From the NCBI GenBank assembly GCA_021778635.1, contig JAJYCD010000035.1, forward strand, positions 1-33,805: a DNA stretch of 33,805 nt, in the 5' to 3' direction. Below are positions 26,071 through 33,805 of the stretch, in pieces (positions within the stretch are counted from its first letter, which is position 1; the number at the start of each line of letters is the position of its first letter). Below the pieces are notes generated by a model. The model made no database searches and was not told where the DNA came from. It saw nothing but the letters and a program-made list of their open reading frames with translations. The translations under genes were made by a program, and so were the position numbers. Source of the DNA: Actinomycetes bacterium (GTDB lineage: Bacteria; Actinomycetota; Actinomycetes; Actinomycetales; Cellulomonadaceae).

Positions 26071-26867
26071 AGGCGGAGCACGACCGCCACCGCCCAGGAG
26101 AGCGCCGACAGCACGATGCCCCAGACGGCGAGCCCACGTCCGACGGCCGGGTAGCCCTGGCTCGCGAGCGTGCGCGCACGCCTCAGACCGGTGATCGAGA
26201 CGAGCACGGCGAGCAGGGACCCGAACCAGTACCCGAACAGCACCCCGACGCTGACGAAGACGATGCCGAGGACGAACCCGACCGTGGCCCTGGTGTTCTT
26301 CGGTGCCGGCACGCCCGGGAGGTACGAGTAGGGGAACGCCGACGGCGCGGGCGCCGAGCGGTAGGCGGTCGGCACGGTCGAGAGGTCCGCCGAAGCGTAG
26401 CCGGCGGGAGAGTAGCCGGCGGGCCCTCGACCGCCGATCGTCGTCGCAGGGCCGTAGCCCGCGGTGCCGCCGGAGGACGTCGCGCCCACGTAGGCCCCCG
26501 GCGAGACGTAGCCGCTCGGTCCGCGGTGCGGGCCGGACTTCGGGGTGACGGAGTAGCCCTCGTAGCCGGTGCCCGGGTCGAGCGGGTTGGACTGCTCCGG
26601 GGTCCAGGACGCGGCCGTCGCCACCGGTGCGGAGGTTGCGAGCGGTGCGGAGGTTGCGAGCGGTGCGGTGGCCGCGACAGCTGCGGGGGTCGCGACCTGC
26701 CCCGGCGAAGCCGCGAGGTGGCCCGTCGGGGACGGGGTGCTCGCGGGCATCACGTGCTCGGTCCACCGTCCGCCGTCCCACCAGCGTTGACCGGCACCGC
26801 TCGGATCGGCGTACCAGCCGGCGGGAGGCGCGCCCGTGGTTGCGTCCTGACCTGGTGCGATCGACAT
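26058..26867 (-). CDS. DUF2510/DUF4190-like membrane protein
   Basis: This 269-residue protein of unknown function begins with PPAGWYADPSGAGQRWWDGGRWTEH (about 14-38), the tryptophan-rich DUF2510 motif common in actinobacterial membrane proteins. A long Ala/Pro/Ser/Thr/Gly/Tyr-rich linker follows (about 40-180), with ATSAPL repeats and several GYxP/Y motifs. A C-terminal pair of hydrophobic regions (about 188-225, TVGFVLGIVFVSVGVLFGYWFGSLLAVLVSITGL, and about 243-266, RGLAVWGIVLSALSWAVAVVLRL) resembles DUF4190. ATG 26867 is preceded by a GAGGGGG site. It converges with the pst operon and is followed by a duplicated stop. Likely membrane-anchored with a flexible soluble part; no partner is evident. 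Confidence 0.8.
   Translation of the reverse strand: MSIAPGQDATTGAPPAGWYADPSGAGQRWWDGGRWTEHVMPASTPSPTGHLAASPGQVATPAAVAATAPLATSAPLATSAPVATAASWTPEQSNPLDPGTGYEGYSVTPKSGPHRGPSGYVSPGAYVGATSSGGTAGYGPATTIGGRGPAGYSPAGYASADLSTVPTAYRSAPAPSAFPYSYLPGVPAPKNTRATVGFVLGIVFVSVGVLFGYWFGSLLAVLVSITGLRRARTLASQGYPAVGRGLAVWGIVLSALSWAVAVVLRLVAI
26626..26679 (-). repeat. 18-bp tandem repeats coding ATSAPL units
   Basis: GGTGCGGAGGTTGCGAGC occurs at 26626-26643 and 26644-26661 (plus-strand reading), and a diverged third copy follows. They encode repeated ATSAPL hexapeptides in the linker of the DUF2510 protein, a likely slippage site. Confidence 0.8.
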
Positions 26868-26924
26868 CGGTACCCCCTCGCGCGCGGCGGCACGACGGCG
26901 TCGGGCCCGAGGGGGTGATCGACG

Positions 26925-26938
26925 CCGCCGTTCGGCGG
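26925..26938 (-). terminator. Small hairpin downstream of the maoC-like gene
   Basis: CCGCC and GGCGG pair around a four-base loop, 22 bases beyond the maoC-like stop (26960) in its reading direction. It is short and has no T-tract, but it is the only hairpin in this 92-base gap and would end the fadA-fabG-maoC transcript. Confidence 0.35.
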
Positions 26939-26959
26939 GTTGAGGCGTAATCGGGTGAA

Positions 26960-27934
26960 TCACGCGTCCGAGGGGGTGATGTTCCCGGTGAAGTGGACGA
27001 CTCCTCTGCGCGCGTCCCAACCCGTGTAGTCGTACCCGCCGGTCGCGAGGGCCGAGTCGACGCGCGACGCACCCGCCCCGGCACGCGGAACGACCCGGAG
27101 GGTGACCGTCCCCGGCAGCAGGACGGGCTTGGCGAACTGCACGGTCCAGCTGAATGCCGGGCCACGCCTCGGTCCGACGTCCGCGAGCGCGCGGGCGGCC
27201 GTGTACATGCCGTGCGCGATGGCGCGGGGGAAGCCGAACGCACGTGCCGAGAGTGCCGAGAGGTGGATGGGGTTGCGGTCGCCGGAGACCGCCGCGTACC
27301 GCCGTCCGGTGTCGGCCGGCAGGTTCCAGACCGCGGTGGGGAGGCCGTGCGGGACGGCCGGCGCAGGTGGTCGTTCGGCCGGGGCCTCGTCCTCGGCGAA
27401 CCGCGCACCCTTCGAGAGGTACGTCGAGACCCCGCGCCAGGCGGGCGGCGCGCCGGGGTCCGTCGCACCCTCGCGCCGCACCTCGACGACGAGGTCGAGC
27501 TGAGCTCCGGACCGGTGCGGTCGCAGCTGCTCGGTCCACGCGCGCACGTGCAGGGCGTCCGTGTGACGCAGCACCTCGTGCTGATCGACCCGGTTGGCCA
27601 GATGCACCATGCCGACGAGCGGCAGCGGGAAGTCGCTCCGCACCATGAGTGCGGTCGCGACCGGGAAGGCGAGCACGTGCACGAACCCGGCCGGCAGCGC
27701 ATCGCCCGCCGGCTCGCCCATCAGGTGCTGGTACGCGGTCAGGTGAGCGGTGGAGGCGCGGAGGTCGTGCACGGCGTACTCGACGGCGGGGAGCGCGCCG
27801 GCGTCGAGCGGACGACCCCCCTCGCGGGACAGCGCCCGGGCGAGCGCGAGCCGGGCCGACCCGACTCCGCCGCGCCCGTACAGCCCGCCGAGGCCCGGGA
27901 CCGCGTCGAGCTCGACGACGCGACGGGTCGTCAT
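26960..27934 (-). CDS. MaoC-family (R)-specific enoyl-CoA hydratase (HtdX-like)
   Basis: This 324-residue double-hot-dog protein hydrates trans-2-enoyl-CoA to (R)-3-hydroxyacyl-CoA, or the reverse. The C-terminal hot dog holds the hydratase motif AAVSGDRNPIHLS (about 214-226), with Asp219, Asn221 and His224 as the expected active-site residues, followed by AFGFPRAIAHGMYTAA. The N-terminal half (about 45-175) is the degenerate hot dog that shapes the acyl pocket. ATG 27934 overlaps the fabG stop as ATGA. It is third in the fadA-fabG-maoC run, the same order as Rv0243-Rv0242c-Rv0241c neighbours (FadA2, FabG4, HtdX) in Mycobacterium tuberculosis as I recall. Direction, degradation or synthesis, is not settled by sequence; the neighbours favour degradation. 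Confidence 0.88.
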   Translation of the reverse strand: MTTRRVVELDAVPGLGGLYGRGGVGSARLALARALSREGGRPLDAGALPAVEYAVHDLRASTAHLTAYQHLMGEPAGDALPAGFVHVLAFPVATALMVRSDFPLPLVGMVHLANRVDQHEVLRHTDALHVRAWTEQLRPHRSGAQLDLVVEVRREGATDPGAPPAWRGVSTYLSKGARFAEDEAPAERPPAPAVPHGLPTAVWNLPADTGRRYAAVSGDRNPIHLSALSARAFGFPRAIAHGMYTAARALADVGPRRGPAFSWTVQFAKPVLLPGTVTLRVVPRAGAGASRVDSALATGGYDYTGWDARRGVVHFTGNITPSDA

Positions 27935-29343
27935 GCCCCGACCAGGTTCTGCCCGCACACGCGCAGCACCTGCCCGACGACCCCGCCGGCTGACGGCGAG
28001 GCGAGGAACGCGACCGCCTCGGCGACGTCCTCGGGCAGCCCGCCCTGCTGCAGCGAGTTGAGCCGTCGGGCGAGCTGGCGGGTGACCGCCGGCATGCGTG
28101 CGGTCATCTCGGTCTCGATGAAACCGGGGGCGACGGCGTTGGCCGTCCCGCCGAAGGCGGCGAGCAGCGGGGCCGTCGCGCGGACCATCCCGATCACGCC
28201 ACCCTTGGACGCCGCGTAGTTGGTCTGCCCGCGGTTGCCCGCGATCCCGCTCGTCGAGGCGAGCGAGACGATCCGCGGGTGGTCGGTGAAGTCCCCGGAC
28301 GTCAGCAGCGCCTCGTTGATGCGCAGCTGGGCGGCGATGTTCACGGCCAGCACCGCGTCCCACCGGTCGCGGCCCATGTTGGCGAGCAGCTTGTCGCGCG
28401 TGATGCCGGCGTTGTGCACCACGACGTCGAGGCGGCCGTGGCGGGTCAGCGCATGCTCGAGCAGTCGCTGACCGGCGTCGTCGGCCGTGATGTCGAGCTG
28501 GAGCGCGGTTCCGCGGACCTCGTTGGCGACCGCGGCCAGCGCCTCCCCGGCGGCCGGCACGTCCACCACGACGACGGTCGCGCCGTCCCGCGCGAGGGTC
28601 CGGGCGATCGCCGCACCGATCCCGCGCGCCGCGCCGGTGACGACCGCGACGCGTCCGGAGAGTGGCGCATCCCAGTCCGCGGGGAACGTGCCCGCGTCGG
28701 ACCCGATCTCCAGGAGCTGCCCGTCGACGAACGCGGAACGGGTCGACAGGATGAACCGCAGGGTCCCGAGGGCGGACGGCGCGAGCACGTCGACGCCCTC
28801 CGCGAGGACGATGCCGTTGGCGGTCGCACCGCCGCGGAGCTCCTTGGCGAGGGAGCGCAGGAGTCCGTCGACGCCCTGACGCGCGGCGGCGACCGCCGGG
28901 GCGTCGTCCGCGGTCGCGGCCCGCGAGATCGTCACGACCCGACCTCCCGGCGTGAGCCGGCGCAGCACGGGTGCGAGGGCGGCGACCGGTGCGGCGAGGT
29001 CGTCGGGGTGCTCGACGTCGGACAGGACGAGGACGACCGCCTGCACCGTCTCGGTCGTGGCGACGTGCCGGTGGACGTCGAGGTCCCATCCGGCGGTGTC
29101 GAGCGTGCCGCGGACGCCGTCGGTCCCGACGGGGCCGGCGAGGAGCTGGGCGAGCGCGTCGGCATCCGGTTGGGGGGTGCTCGCGCCGTCCTGCCCGCCG
29201 AGACCGATCACGAGGACCGGACCCGCCACGAGCGGTTCGCCCGCGCGATGGCGACGGAGCGGGGTCGGACGGGGGAGGCCGAGCTGCTTGGCCAGCTTCT
29301 TGGTGAACCCGGAGTTGACCAGGTGCAGGTACGTGTCGGTCAT
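27931..29343 (-). CDS. Two-domain 3-oxoacyl reductase/3-hydroxyacyl-CoA dehydrogenase (FabG4-type)
   Basis: At 470 residues this is the high-molecular-weight FabG class, nearly twice the size of ordinary FabG. Residues 1 to about 215 form a flavodoxin-like non-catalytic domain (VNSGFTKKLAKQLGLPRPTPLRRH, LVLSDVEHPDDLAAP, LAKELRGGATANGIVLAEG). Residues about 225-470 are a classical SDR: TGAARGIG (236-243), NAG (311-313), Ser363 and Tyr376-x3-Lys380 (NYAASKGG). The catalytic set is complete. FabG4-type enzymes use NAD(H) and act on CoA thioesters, matching the (R)-hydroxyacyl-CoA product of the adjacent MaoC. ATG 29343 overlaps the thiolase stop and its own stop overlaps the maoC start, so the three are coupled. 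Confidence 0.93.
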   Translation of the reverse strand: MTDTYLHLVNSGFTKKLAKQLGLPRPTPLRRHRAGEPLVAGPVLVIGLGGQDGASTPQPDADALAQLLAGPVGTDGVRGTLDTAGWDLDVHRHVATTETVQAVVLVLSDVEHPDDLAAPVAALAPVLRRLTPGGRVVTISRAATADDAPAVAAARQGVDGLLRSLAKELRGGATANGIVLAEGVDVLAPSALGTLRFILSTRSAFVDGQLLEIGSDAGTFPADWDAPLSGRVAVVTGAARGIGAAIARTLARDGATVVVVDVPAAGEALAAVANEVRGTALQLDITADDAGQRLLEHALTRHGRLDVVVHNAGITRDKLLANMGRDRWDAVLAVNIAAQLRINEALLTSGDFTDHPRIVSLASTSGIAGNRGQTNYAASKGGVIGMVRATAPLLAAFGGTANAVAPGFIETEMTARMPAVTRQLARRLNSLQQGGLPEDVAEAVAFLASPSAGGVVGQVLRVCGQNLVGA

Positions 29344-30677
29344 GCCGTCTCCAGGATCGCGGTGACACCCAGTCCGCCGGCCGCGCAGACCGAGATGAGT
29401 GCGCGGGCCGGTCGGCCGGTGTCGGCCGTGCGGGTCGCGAGGAGCTTCGCCGTCGTCGCCACGAGCCTCCCACCGGTGGCCGCGAACGGGTGTCCCGCCG
29501 CGAGCGACGACCCGTTCACGTTGAGCCGCGTCCGGTCGACCGTCCCGAACGCGCCGTCGAGCCCGAGCCGTTCGCGACCGAACGCCTCATCCTCCCAGGC
29601 TGCCAGGGTCGTCAGCACCGTCGACGCGAAGGCCTCGTGGATCTCGAGGAAGTCGAGGTCGTCGAACGTGAGACCGTGCCGGGCGAGCAGGCGCGGCACG
29701 GCGAACGCGGGCGCCATCAGCAACCCGTCCCTGCCGAGCACGAAGTCCACGGCCGCGACCTCGGCGTCGACGACGTACGCGAGGACGGGCAGCGCGTGCG
29801 CGTGCGCCCACTCCTCGGAGCCGAGCAGCACTGTCGACGCGCCGTCGCTGAGGGGCGTGGAGTTGCCCGCCGTCATCGTCGCCGGCGTCGGGAGGTGGGT
29901 CCCGAACACCGGTCTGAGTGCCGCGAGCTTGCTCGCGGACGTGTCGGCGCGGAGGTTCTGGTCGCGGACGAGACCGCGGTAGGGCGTGACGAGGTCGTCG
30001 AAGAACCCGGCGTCGTACGCGGTGGCGAGGCGCTGGTGGCTCAGCAGGGCGATCTCGTCCTGCGCCTCGCGCGTGATCCCCCACTGCGCAGTGGTGAGCG
30101 CCTGGTGCTCGCCCATCGACAGCCCGGTGCGCGGTTCGGCGGTGGTCGGGGCCGACGGTGCGAGGTCGGCGGGCCGGATCCCGGCGAGCGCGGCGAGCTT
30201 GTCCCGCGCGCTCCGCGCACGCGAGAACGTGAGGAGGGCGCGGCGCAGTCCGTCGCTCACCGCGACCGGGGCGTCGGACGCGCTGTCGACCCCGCCCGCG
30301 ATCGCGGAGTCGAGCTGACCGAGCCGGATCTTGTTGCTCAGCCCGACGACCGCCTCGAGACCGGTCGCGCAGGCCTGCTGAAGGTCGTAGGCGGGGGTCT
30401 CCGGGGAGAGCGCGGAGGCGAGCACCGCCTCACGCGTCAGGTTGAAGTCGCGGGAGTGCTTGAGGACCGCGCCCGCGGCGACCTCCCCGATGCGCTCACC
30501 CTGCAGGCCGAACCGCGCGACGAGACCGTCGAGCGCGGCGGTGAGCATGTCGAGGTTCGACGAGTCGCGGTACGGGCCCCCGACCTTCGCGAACGGGATG
30601 CGGTTCCCGCCGATCACGGCCGCGCGCCGCGTGGGCGTGCCGGTCGGGGTGGTGGGTTCGCGTCGTGCTGCAGGCAT
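29340..30677 (-). CDS. fadA: Acetyl-CoA acyltransferase (thiolase)
   Basis: This 445-residue thiolase cleaves 3-ketoacyl-CoA to acetyl-CoA and a shortened acyl-CoA. The nucleophile Cys103 is in DLQQACATGLEAV, His396 in NVNGSSLAAGHPFAATGGR and the acid/base Cys431 in SVCAAGGLG, so the catalytic triad is complete. IHEAFASTVL supplies the remaining loop, with HEAF in place of NEAF as in FadA-I/trifunctional-type thiolases. SDGASTVLLGSEEWA is characteristic of this subclass. ATG 30677 has a GAGAGGACC site a few bases upstream. It is the first gene of the leftward trio and diverges from a TetR gene that is the likely repressor. Confidence 0.94.
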   Translation of the reverse strand: MPAARREPTTPTGTPTRRAAVIGGNRIPFAKVGGPYRDSSNLDMLTAALDGLVARFGLQGERIGEVAAGAVLKHSRDFNLTREAVLASALSPETPAYDLQQACATGLEAVVGLSNKIRLGQLDSAIAGGVDSASDAPVAVSDGLRRALLTFSRARSARDKLAALAGIRPADLAPSAPTTAEPRTGLSMGEHQALTTAQWGITREAQDEIALLSHQRLATAYDAGFFDDLVTPYRGLVRDQNLRADTSASKLAALRPVFGTHLPTPATMTAGNSTPLSDGASTVLLGSEEWAHAHALPVLAYVVDAEVAAVDFVLGRDGLLMAPAFAVPRLLARHGLTFDDLDFLEIHEAFASTVLTTLAAWEDEAFGRERLGLDGAFGTVDRTRLNVNGSSLAAGHPFAATGGRLVATTAKLLATRTADTGRPARALISVCAAGGLGVTAILETA

Positions 30678-30840
30678 GGAGGTCCTCTCGCGTCTTTGCC
30701 GAGGTACGTGCTGCTGGAGATCGGGTGCTGCTGGCGGTGCTGTCGAGGTGGTCGTGCTGTTCAGATGGTCGTGCGATCGCGATGGTGCCGTCGGCCCGTC
30801 GACCCGGGACCTCGGTCCCAGGCGATCTCGTCGACCCGAT

Positions 30841-30881
30841 GGTATGTCCGAGACCCAGAGTACCTGATACCGTCGGTTTCG
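30841..30881. promoter_or_regulatory. Promoter and candidate TetR operator of the beta-oxidation cluster
   Basis: TACCGT at 30868-30873 ends 7 bases before the GTG of the TetR gene (30881), suggesting a leaderless transcript. Around it lie inverted arms: GGTAT (30841-30845) with ATACC (30867-30871), and CGAGACC (30849-30855) with GGTTTCG (30875-30881, one mismatch). Which, if any, is the operator cannot be told by eye. Confidence 0.4.
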
Positions 30882-31630
30882 TGAGCCAGATCACACCCGC
30901 TCCGACGCCGCTGTCGGAGCACCGTCACCCCGACCCGCTGCAGCCCGACGGTCGGTCCACGCGGTGGGCCGACCACCGCGAGGCGCGCCGCGCCGAGCTC
31001 GTGCGCATCGCGCGTCGCGTGGTCCACCACCAGGGCCCGGACGTCTCGATGGACGAGATCGCGTCGGCCGCCGGTACCTCGAAGTCGATCGTCTACCGCT
31101 ACTTCGCCGACAAGACCGGGTTGCAGATCGCCCTGGCCGACGCCGTCCTGCTCCAGATGCAGGGCGCCCTCGAGGGCGCGCTCCGCTCGGCGGACACTCC
31201 CCGCGACGGTCTGCGGTCGATGGTGGCCGTCTACCTCGAGATGGTCGAGTCCTCGCCGCACGTCTACTCGTTCGTCACGCGCCAACCCGAGTCCGGTGCC
31301 CCGATGGTGCACTTCCTCGACGCGGTCACGGCGATGGTCGCCACGCCGTTCGTGCGCGCCCTCACCGAGAGCGGGGTGACCGTGCCGGGTCCGACGTCGG
31401 CCCTCGCACAGTCGTGGGCGGCCGGCGCCGTGGGGTTCGTCCGCGGCGCCGGTGAGTGGTGGATGGCGCAGCAGGGAGAACCGGGAACCCCGAGCCGTGA
31501 CGAGCTGACCCGACAGATCGCGAGCTGGCTCTGGGTCGGTCCGGTCGGGTTCCTCACCCGCGAGCGCGGGAGTCCGGACCGGCCGGATCCGTCCGACCGC
31601 CAACCGCCCGCCACCCAGGAGACCCCATGA
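30881..31630 (+). CDS. TetR-family transcriptional regulator
   Basis: This 249-residue regulator has an N-terminal tail of about 30 residues, then the TetR DNA-binding domain (about 36-85: RRAELVRIARRVVHHQGPDVSMDEIASAAGTSKSIVYRYFADKTGLQIAL). A helical ligand domain follows (about 90-220) with a hydrophobic, aromatic-containing core and GAVGFVRGAGEWWM, common in fatty-acid-responsive TetR proteins. GTG 30881 is chosen because family homology follows and a -10 box ends 7 bases upstream; the frame stays open much further upstream without homology. The stop overlaps the ATG of the acyl-CoA oxidase gene, and the thiolase operon diverges 203 bases away. It probably represses both arms and is released by an acyl-CoA. 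Confidence 0.88.
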   Translation: MSQITPAPTPLSEHRHPDPLQPDGRSTRWADHREARRAELVRIARRVVHHQGPDVSMDEIASAAGTSKSIVYRYFADKTGLQIALADAVLLQMQGALEGALRSADTPRDGLRSMVAVYLEMVESSPHVYSFVTRQPESGAPMVHFLDAVTAMVATPFVRALTESGVTVPGPTSALAQSWAAGAVGFVRGAGEWWMAQQGEPGTPSRDELTRQIASWLWVGPVGFLTRERGSPDRPDPSDRQPPATQETP

Positions 31631-33678
31631 CCGCGACCGCCGAACGCCCGACCGCCGCCGCTCCCGCCCCCGAACCCGTCGTCGACGTCGAATCCCTCGC
31701 CGCCCTGCTGCTCGGCCGCTGGGCGGAGATGCGCCTCGCCGCACGCACCCTCGCCGGCGACCCGCGGTTCGCCCGGATCGAGGGTCTCTCGATGGCCGAG
31801 CATCGCGAACGCGTCCTGGGCCAGCTGATGACGCTCGCGGCCGAGGGTGACGTCTTGCGCGCCTTCCCGACCTCCCTCGGCGGTTCCGACCAGCACGGCG
31901 CGAGCCTGGCCCGATTCGAGGAGCTCGTCGCCGCGGACCCGTCCCTACAGATCAAGGCCGGGGTCCAGTGGGGGCTGTTCGCCTCGGCGATCATGCACCT
32001 CGGGACCGCGTCGCACCACGAGCGCCTGCTCCCGGACGCGATGTCGGTCGCCGTGCCGGGTGCTTTCGCGATGACGGAGGTCGGTCACGGCTCGGACGTC
32101 GCCTCGATCGCCACGACGGCCACCTACGACGTCGCGACGCACGAGTTCGTGATCCACACGCCGTTCCGCGGTGCGTGGAAGGAGTACCTGGGCAACGCGG
32201 CGAAGCACGGCACGGCGGCGGTCGTGTTCGCCCAGCTCGTCACGCGCGGCGTGAACCACGGCGTGCACGCGCTCTACGTCCCGCTGCGGGACCCGGAGAC
32301 GATGGAGTTCCTGCCCGGCGTGAGCGGCAGGGACGACGGCCTGAAGGGAGGGCTCAACGGCATCGACAACGGTCAGCTGTGCTTCGACCACGTGCGGGTT
32401 CCGCGGGAGAACCTCCTCAACCGGTACGGCGACGTGGCCGAGGACGGCACGTACTCGTCGCCGATCGCGAGCCCGGGCAGGCGCTTCTTCACGATGCTCG
32501 GCACGCTGGTGCAGGGTCGCGTGTCGCTCGACGGCGCGGCGAACAACGCCGCGAAGATCGCGCTGGTCACGGCCGTCACGTACGGCAACGAGCGTCGGCA
32601 GTTCGCCGGCGGCTCAGACGCCGACGAGACCGTGCTGCTCGACTACCAGCAGCACCAGCGGCGGCTCCTCCCGCTGCTTGCGGAGACGTATGCGGGTGCG
32701 TTCGCGCACGAGCGCCTGCTCGAGCTCTTCGACTCGGTGTTCTCGGGCCGCACCGACACCGATGCCGACCGCCAGGATCTCGAGACGCTCGCGGCGGCCC
32801 TCAAGCCGATGTCCACCTGGCACGCGCTCACGACACTGCAGACCGCCCGTGAGGCGTGCGGCGGCGCGGGCTTCATGGTCGAGAACCGCCTGACGTCGCT
32901 GCGAGCCGACCTCGACGTGTACGTCACGTTCGAGGGCGACAACACGGTGCTCCTGCAGCTCGTCGCCAAGCGGCTGCTCGCGGACTACGGACGGGAGTTC
33001 AAGGACGTCGACGCCGGGGGCATCGCCCGGTACATCGCGACCCGCGCCGCCGACGCCGCGATGCATCGCACGCCGCTGCAGCGCGCCCTGCAGACCCTCG
33101 CCGACCAGGGAGACGCCCGTCGGTCCGTCGGCCAGCTGCGCGGCGCCGAGGCTCAGCGCGAGCTGCTCGCCGATCGTGTCGACTCGATGGTCGCGGAGCT
33201 CGCGGCCGCGCTGCGACCCGCCACGAGAGCCCCCCGCGCGGACGCCGCGGCTCTCTTCAACCGGCACCAGCACGTGCTCATCGAGACGGCCCGTGCGCAT
33301 GCCGAGCTCGTCCAGTGGGAGGCGTTCACCGCGGCGCTCGCGACCGTCGAGGACGCGGGGACCGCGCGCGTGCTCGGGTGGTTGCGCGACCTGTTCGGCC
33401 TCACGCTGATCGAGCGCAACCTGTCCTGGTACCTCATCCACGGTCGGCTCTCCGCCGGGCGCGCACGCACCGTGACGTCGTACGTCGACCGCCTGCTCAC
33501 GCGCTTGCGCCCGCACGCCCAGGACCTCGTGGACGCGTTCGGCTACGCGCCGGAGGCCGTGCGCGCCACGATCGCGACCGGCATCGAGCGCGAGCGCCAG
33601 GACGAGGCCCGGGCGTACTACCGCAGCCAGCGCGTCGCCGGCACCAGCCCTGTCCCTGAGAAGTCCCGCACGGCCTGA
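31627..33678 (+). CDS. Acyl-CoA oxidase/dehydrogenase
   Basis: This 683-residue flavoenzyme introduces the trans-2 double bond into acyl-CoA. It is longer than ordinary dehydrogenases (about 380-400) and matches acyl-CoA oxidases in layout: GAFAMTEVGHGSDVASIATTATYD (FAD/substrate strand, about 145-168), HALYVPLRD, the GRDDGLKGGLNGIDNGQLCFDHVRVPRENLLNRYGDV block (about 234-270), TAREACGGAGFMVENRLTSLRADLDVYVTFEGDNTVLLQLVAKRLL with catalytic Glu436, and a helical C-terminal ACOX-like domain (about 480-660). It may pass electrons to oxygen, giving peroxide, or to ETF; sequence alone does not decide. ATG 31627 overlaps the TetR stop. With the divergent hydratase, dehydrogenase and thiolase it completes a beta-oxidation cycle. 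No acyl-CoA ligase is present. Confidence 0.92.
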   Translation: MTATAERPTAAAPAPEPVVDVESLAALLLGRWAEMRLAARTLAGDPRFARIEGLSMAEHRERVLGQLMTLAAEGDVLRAFPTSLGGSDQHGASLARFEELVAADPSLQIKAGVQWGLFASAIMHLGTASHHERLLPDAMSVAVPGAFAMTEVGHGSDVASIATTATYDVATHEFVIHTPFRGAWKEYLGNAAKHGTAAVVFAQLVTRGVNHGVHALYVPLRDPETMEFLPGVSGRDDGLKGGLNGIDNGQLCFDHVRVPRENLLNRYGDVAEDGTYSSPIASPGRRFFTMLGTLVQGRVSLDGAANNAAKIALVTAVTYGNERRQFAGGSDADETVLLDYQQHQRRLLPLLAETYAGAFAHERLLELFDSVFSGRTDTDADRQDLETLAAALKPMSTWHALTTLQTAREACGGAGFMVENRLTSLRADLDVYVTFEGDNTVLLQLVAKRLLADYGREFKDVDAGGIARYIATRAADAAMHRTPLQRALQTLADQGDARRSVGQLRGAEAQRELLADRVDSMVAELAAALRPATRAPRADAAALFNRHQHVLIETARAHAELVQWEAFTAALATVEDAGTARVLGWLRDLFGLTLIERNLSWYLIHGRLSAGRARTVTSYVDRLLTRLRPHAQDLVDAFGYAPEAVRATIATGIERERQDEARAYYRSQRVAGTSPVPEKSRTA

Positions 33679-33687
33679 GCCGCCGTC

Positions 33688-33805
33688 TCAGTGGAGGGGG
33701 CTGTCGACGAGGTGGGATCGGGCGGTGTGGACGGTGAGGGGTGGTGTGGTGGTCGTGGTGGTGGCGGTGCCGGGGACGGGTTCCCAGGTGGTGGTGCCGT
33801 CGATC
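33688..33805 (-). CDS. Exported PKD-type protein, C-terminal fragment (paralogue of 16213-17100)
   Basis: Read leftward from the right edge, 39 codons end in TGA at 33690-33688. The product ends with GTTTWEPVPGTATTTT, a run of Thr/Pro, then ARSHLVDSPLH. The end of the PKD protein at 16213-17100 reads GTWNPVPGTATTTSPGAP, then ARSHLVDGP. The shared order (WxPVPGTATTT, a short Pro/Thr linker, ARSHLVD) makes homology clear despite the short length. The fragment is too small for an open-reading-frame search to report. The PKD domain and signal peptide would lie to the right, outside the window. It converges with the acyl-CoA oxidase gene with only 9 bases between the stops. Confidence 0.75.
   Translation of the reverse strand, partial: IDGTTTWEPVPGTATTTTTTPPLTVHTARSHLVDSPLH

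Noticed and set aside
30496-30894. Minus-strand open frame across the thiolase start and TetR promoter
   Set aside because: Out-of-frame shadow of the thiolase N-terminus joined to non-coding promoter sequence; no family motifs.

Overview
The window is high-GC DNA whose codon third positions are dominated by G and C. It has many GTG starts, TANNNT-type -10 boxes a few bases from start codons, and a gene set (DUF3151-purA, GTP-dependent pckG, a RamB-like regulator, SAM-IV-type leader, DUF6318 lipoprotein) typical of Actinomycetota. A flagellar-type promoter on a chemotaxis receptor and the DUF6318/PKD pair suggest a motile member of the Micrococcales, perhaps near Cellulomonas; the genus is an inference. 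I see no phage, insertion sequence, CRISPR array, tRNA or rRNA. Most of it reads as chromosomal core with a few accessory pieces.

Layout. 1-605: the end of an anti-sigma-factor-like ATPase converges on a STAS anti-antagonist. 882-1325 is DUF3151. 1471-3108 is a chemotaxis receptor behind a FliA-type promoter. 3263-4549 is purA, then a GNAT acetyltransferase. 5340-8740 is a divergent pair, a RamB-like regulator and PEP carboxykinase. 8920-15446 is a purine block: purD, an HTH gene with its own consensus promoter and overlapping dyad, purC, an amidohydrolase, purS, purQ and a tandem-GNAT protein; purL is absent. 15596-17100 holds a DUF6318 lipoprotein coupled to a PKD-domain exported protein, then 23-bp repeats and a convergent two-domain SnoaL-like protein.

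18074-21705 is a sulfur module. metZ and a rhodanese gene run leftward and a SufS-like class V aminotransferase runs rightward. The divergent intergenic region carries two back-to-back SAM-sensing leaders of different architecture: a SAM-I (S-box) leader for rhodanese-metZ and a SAM-IV-type leader for the aminotransferase. This is the most interesting feature. It suggests that cysteine-derived sulfur handling and homocysteine synthesis are switched off together when SAM is plentiful.

21800-26867: a pentapeptide-repeat protein, then pstS-pstC-pstA behind a PHO box, with a 16-bp intercistronic stem and no pstB, then a DUF2510 membrane protein. 26960-33678: a fatty-acid beta-oxidation cluster with MaoC hydratase, two-domain FabG4-type dehydrogenase and thiolase leftward, and TetR plus acyl-CoA oxidase/dehydrogenase rightward. 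The last 118 bases encode the C-terminus of a second PKD-type exported protein, a paralogue of the one at 16213-17100.

Almost every co-directional pair is translationally coupled by 1-4 base overlaps. All assignments come from reading motifs by eye, with no database search.
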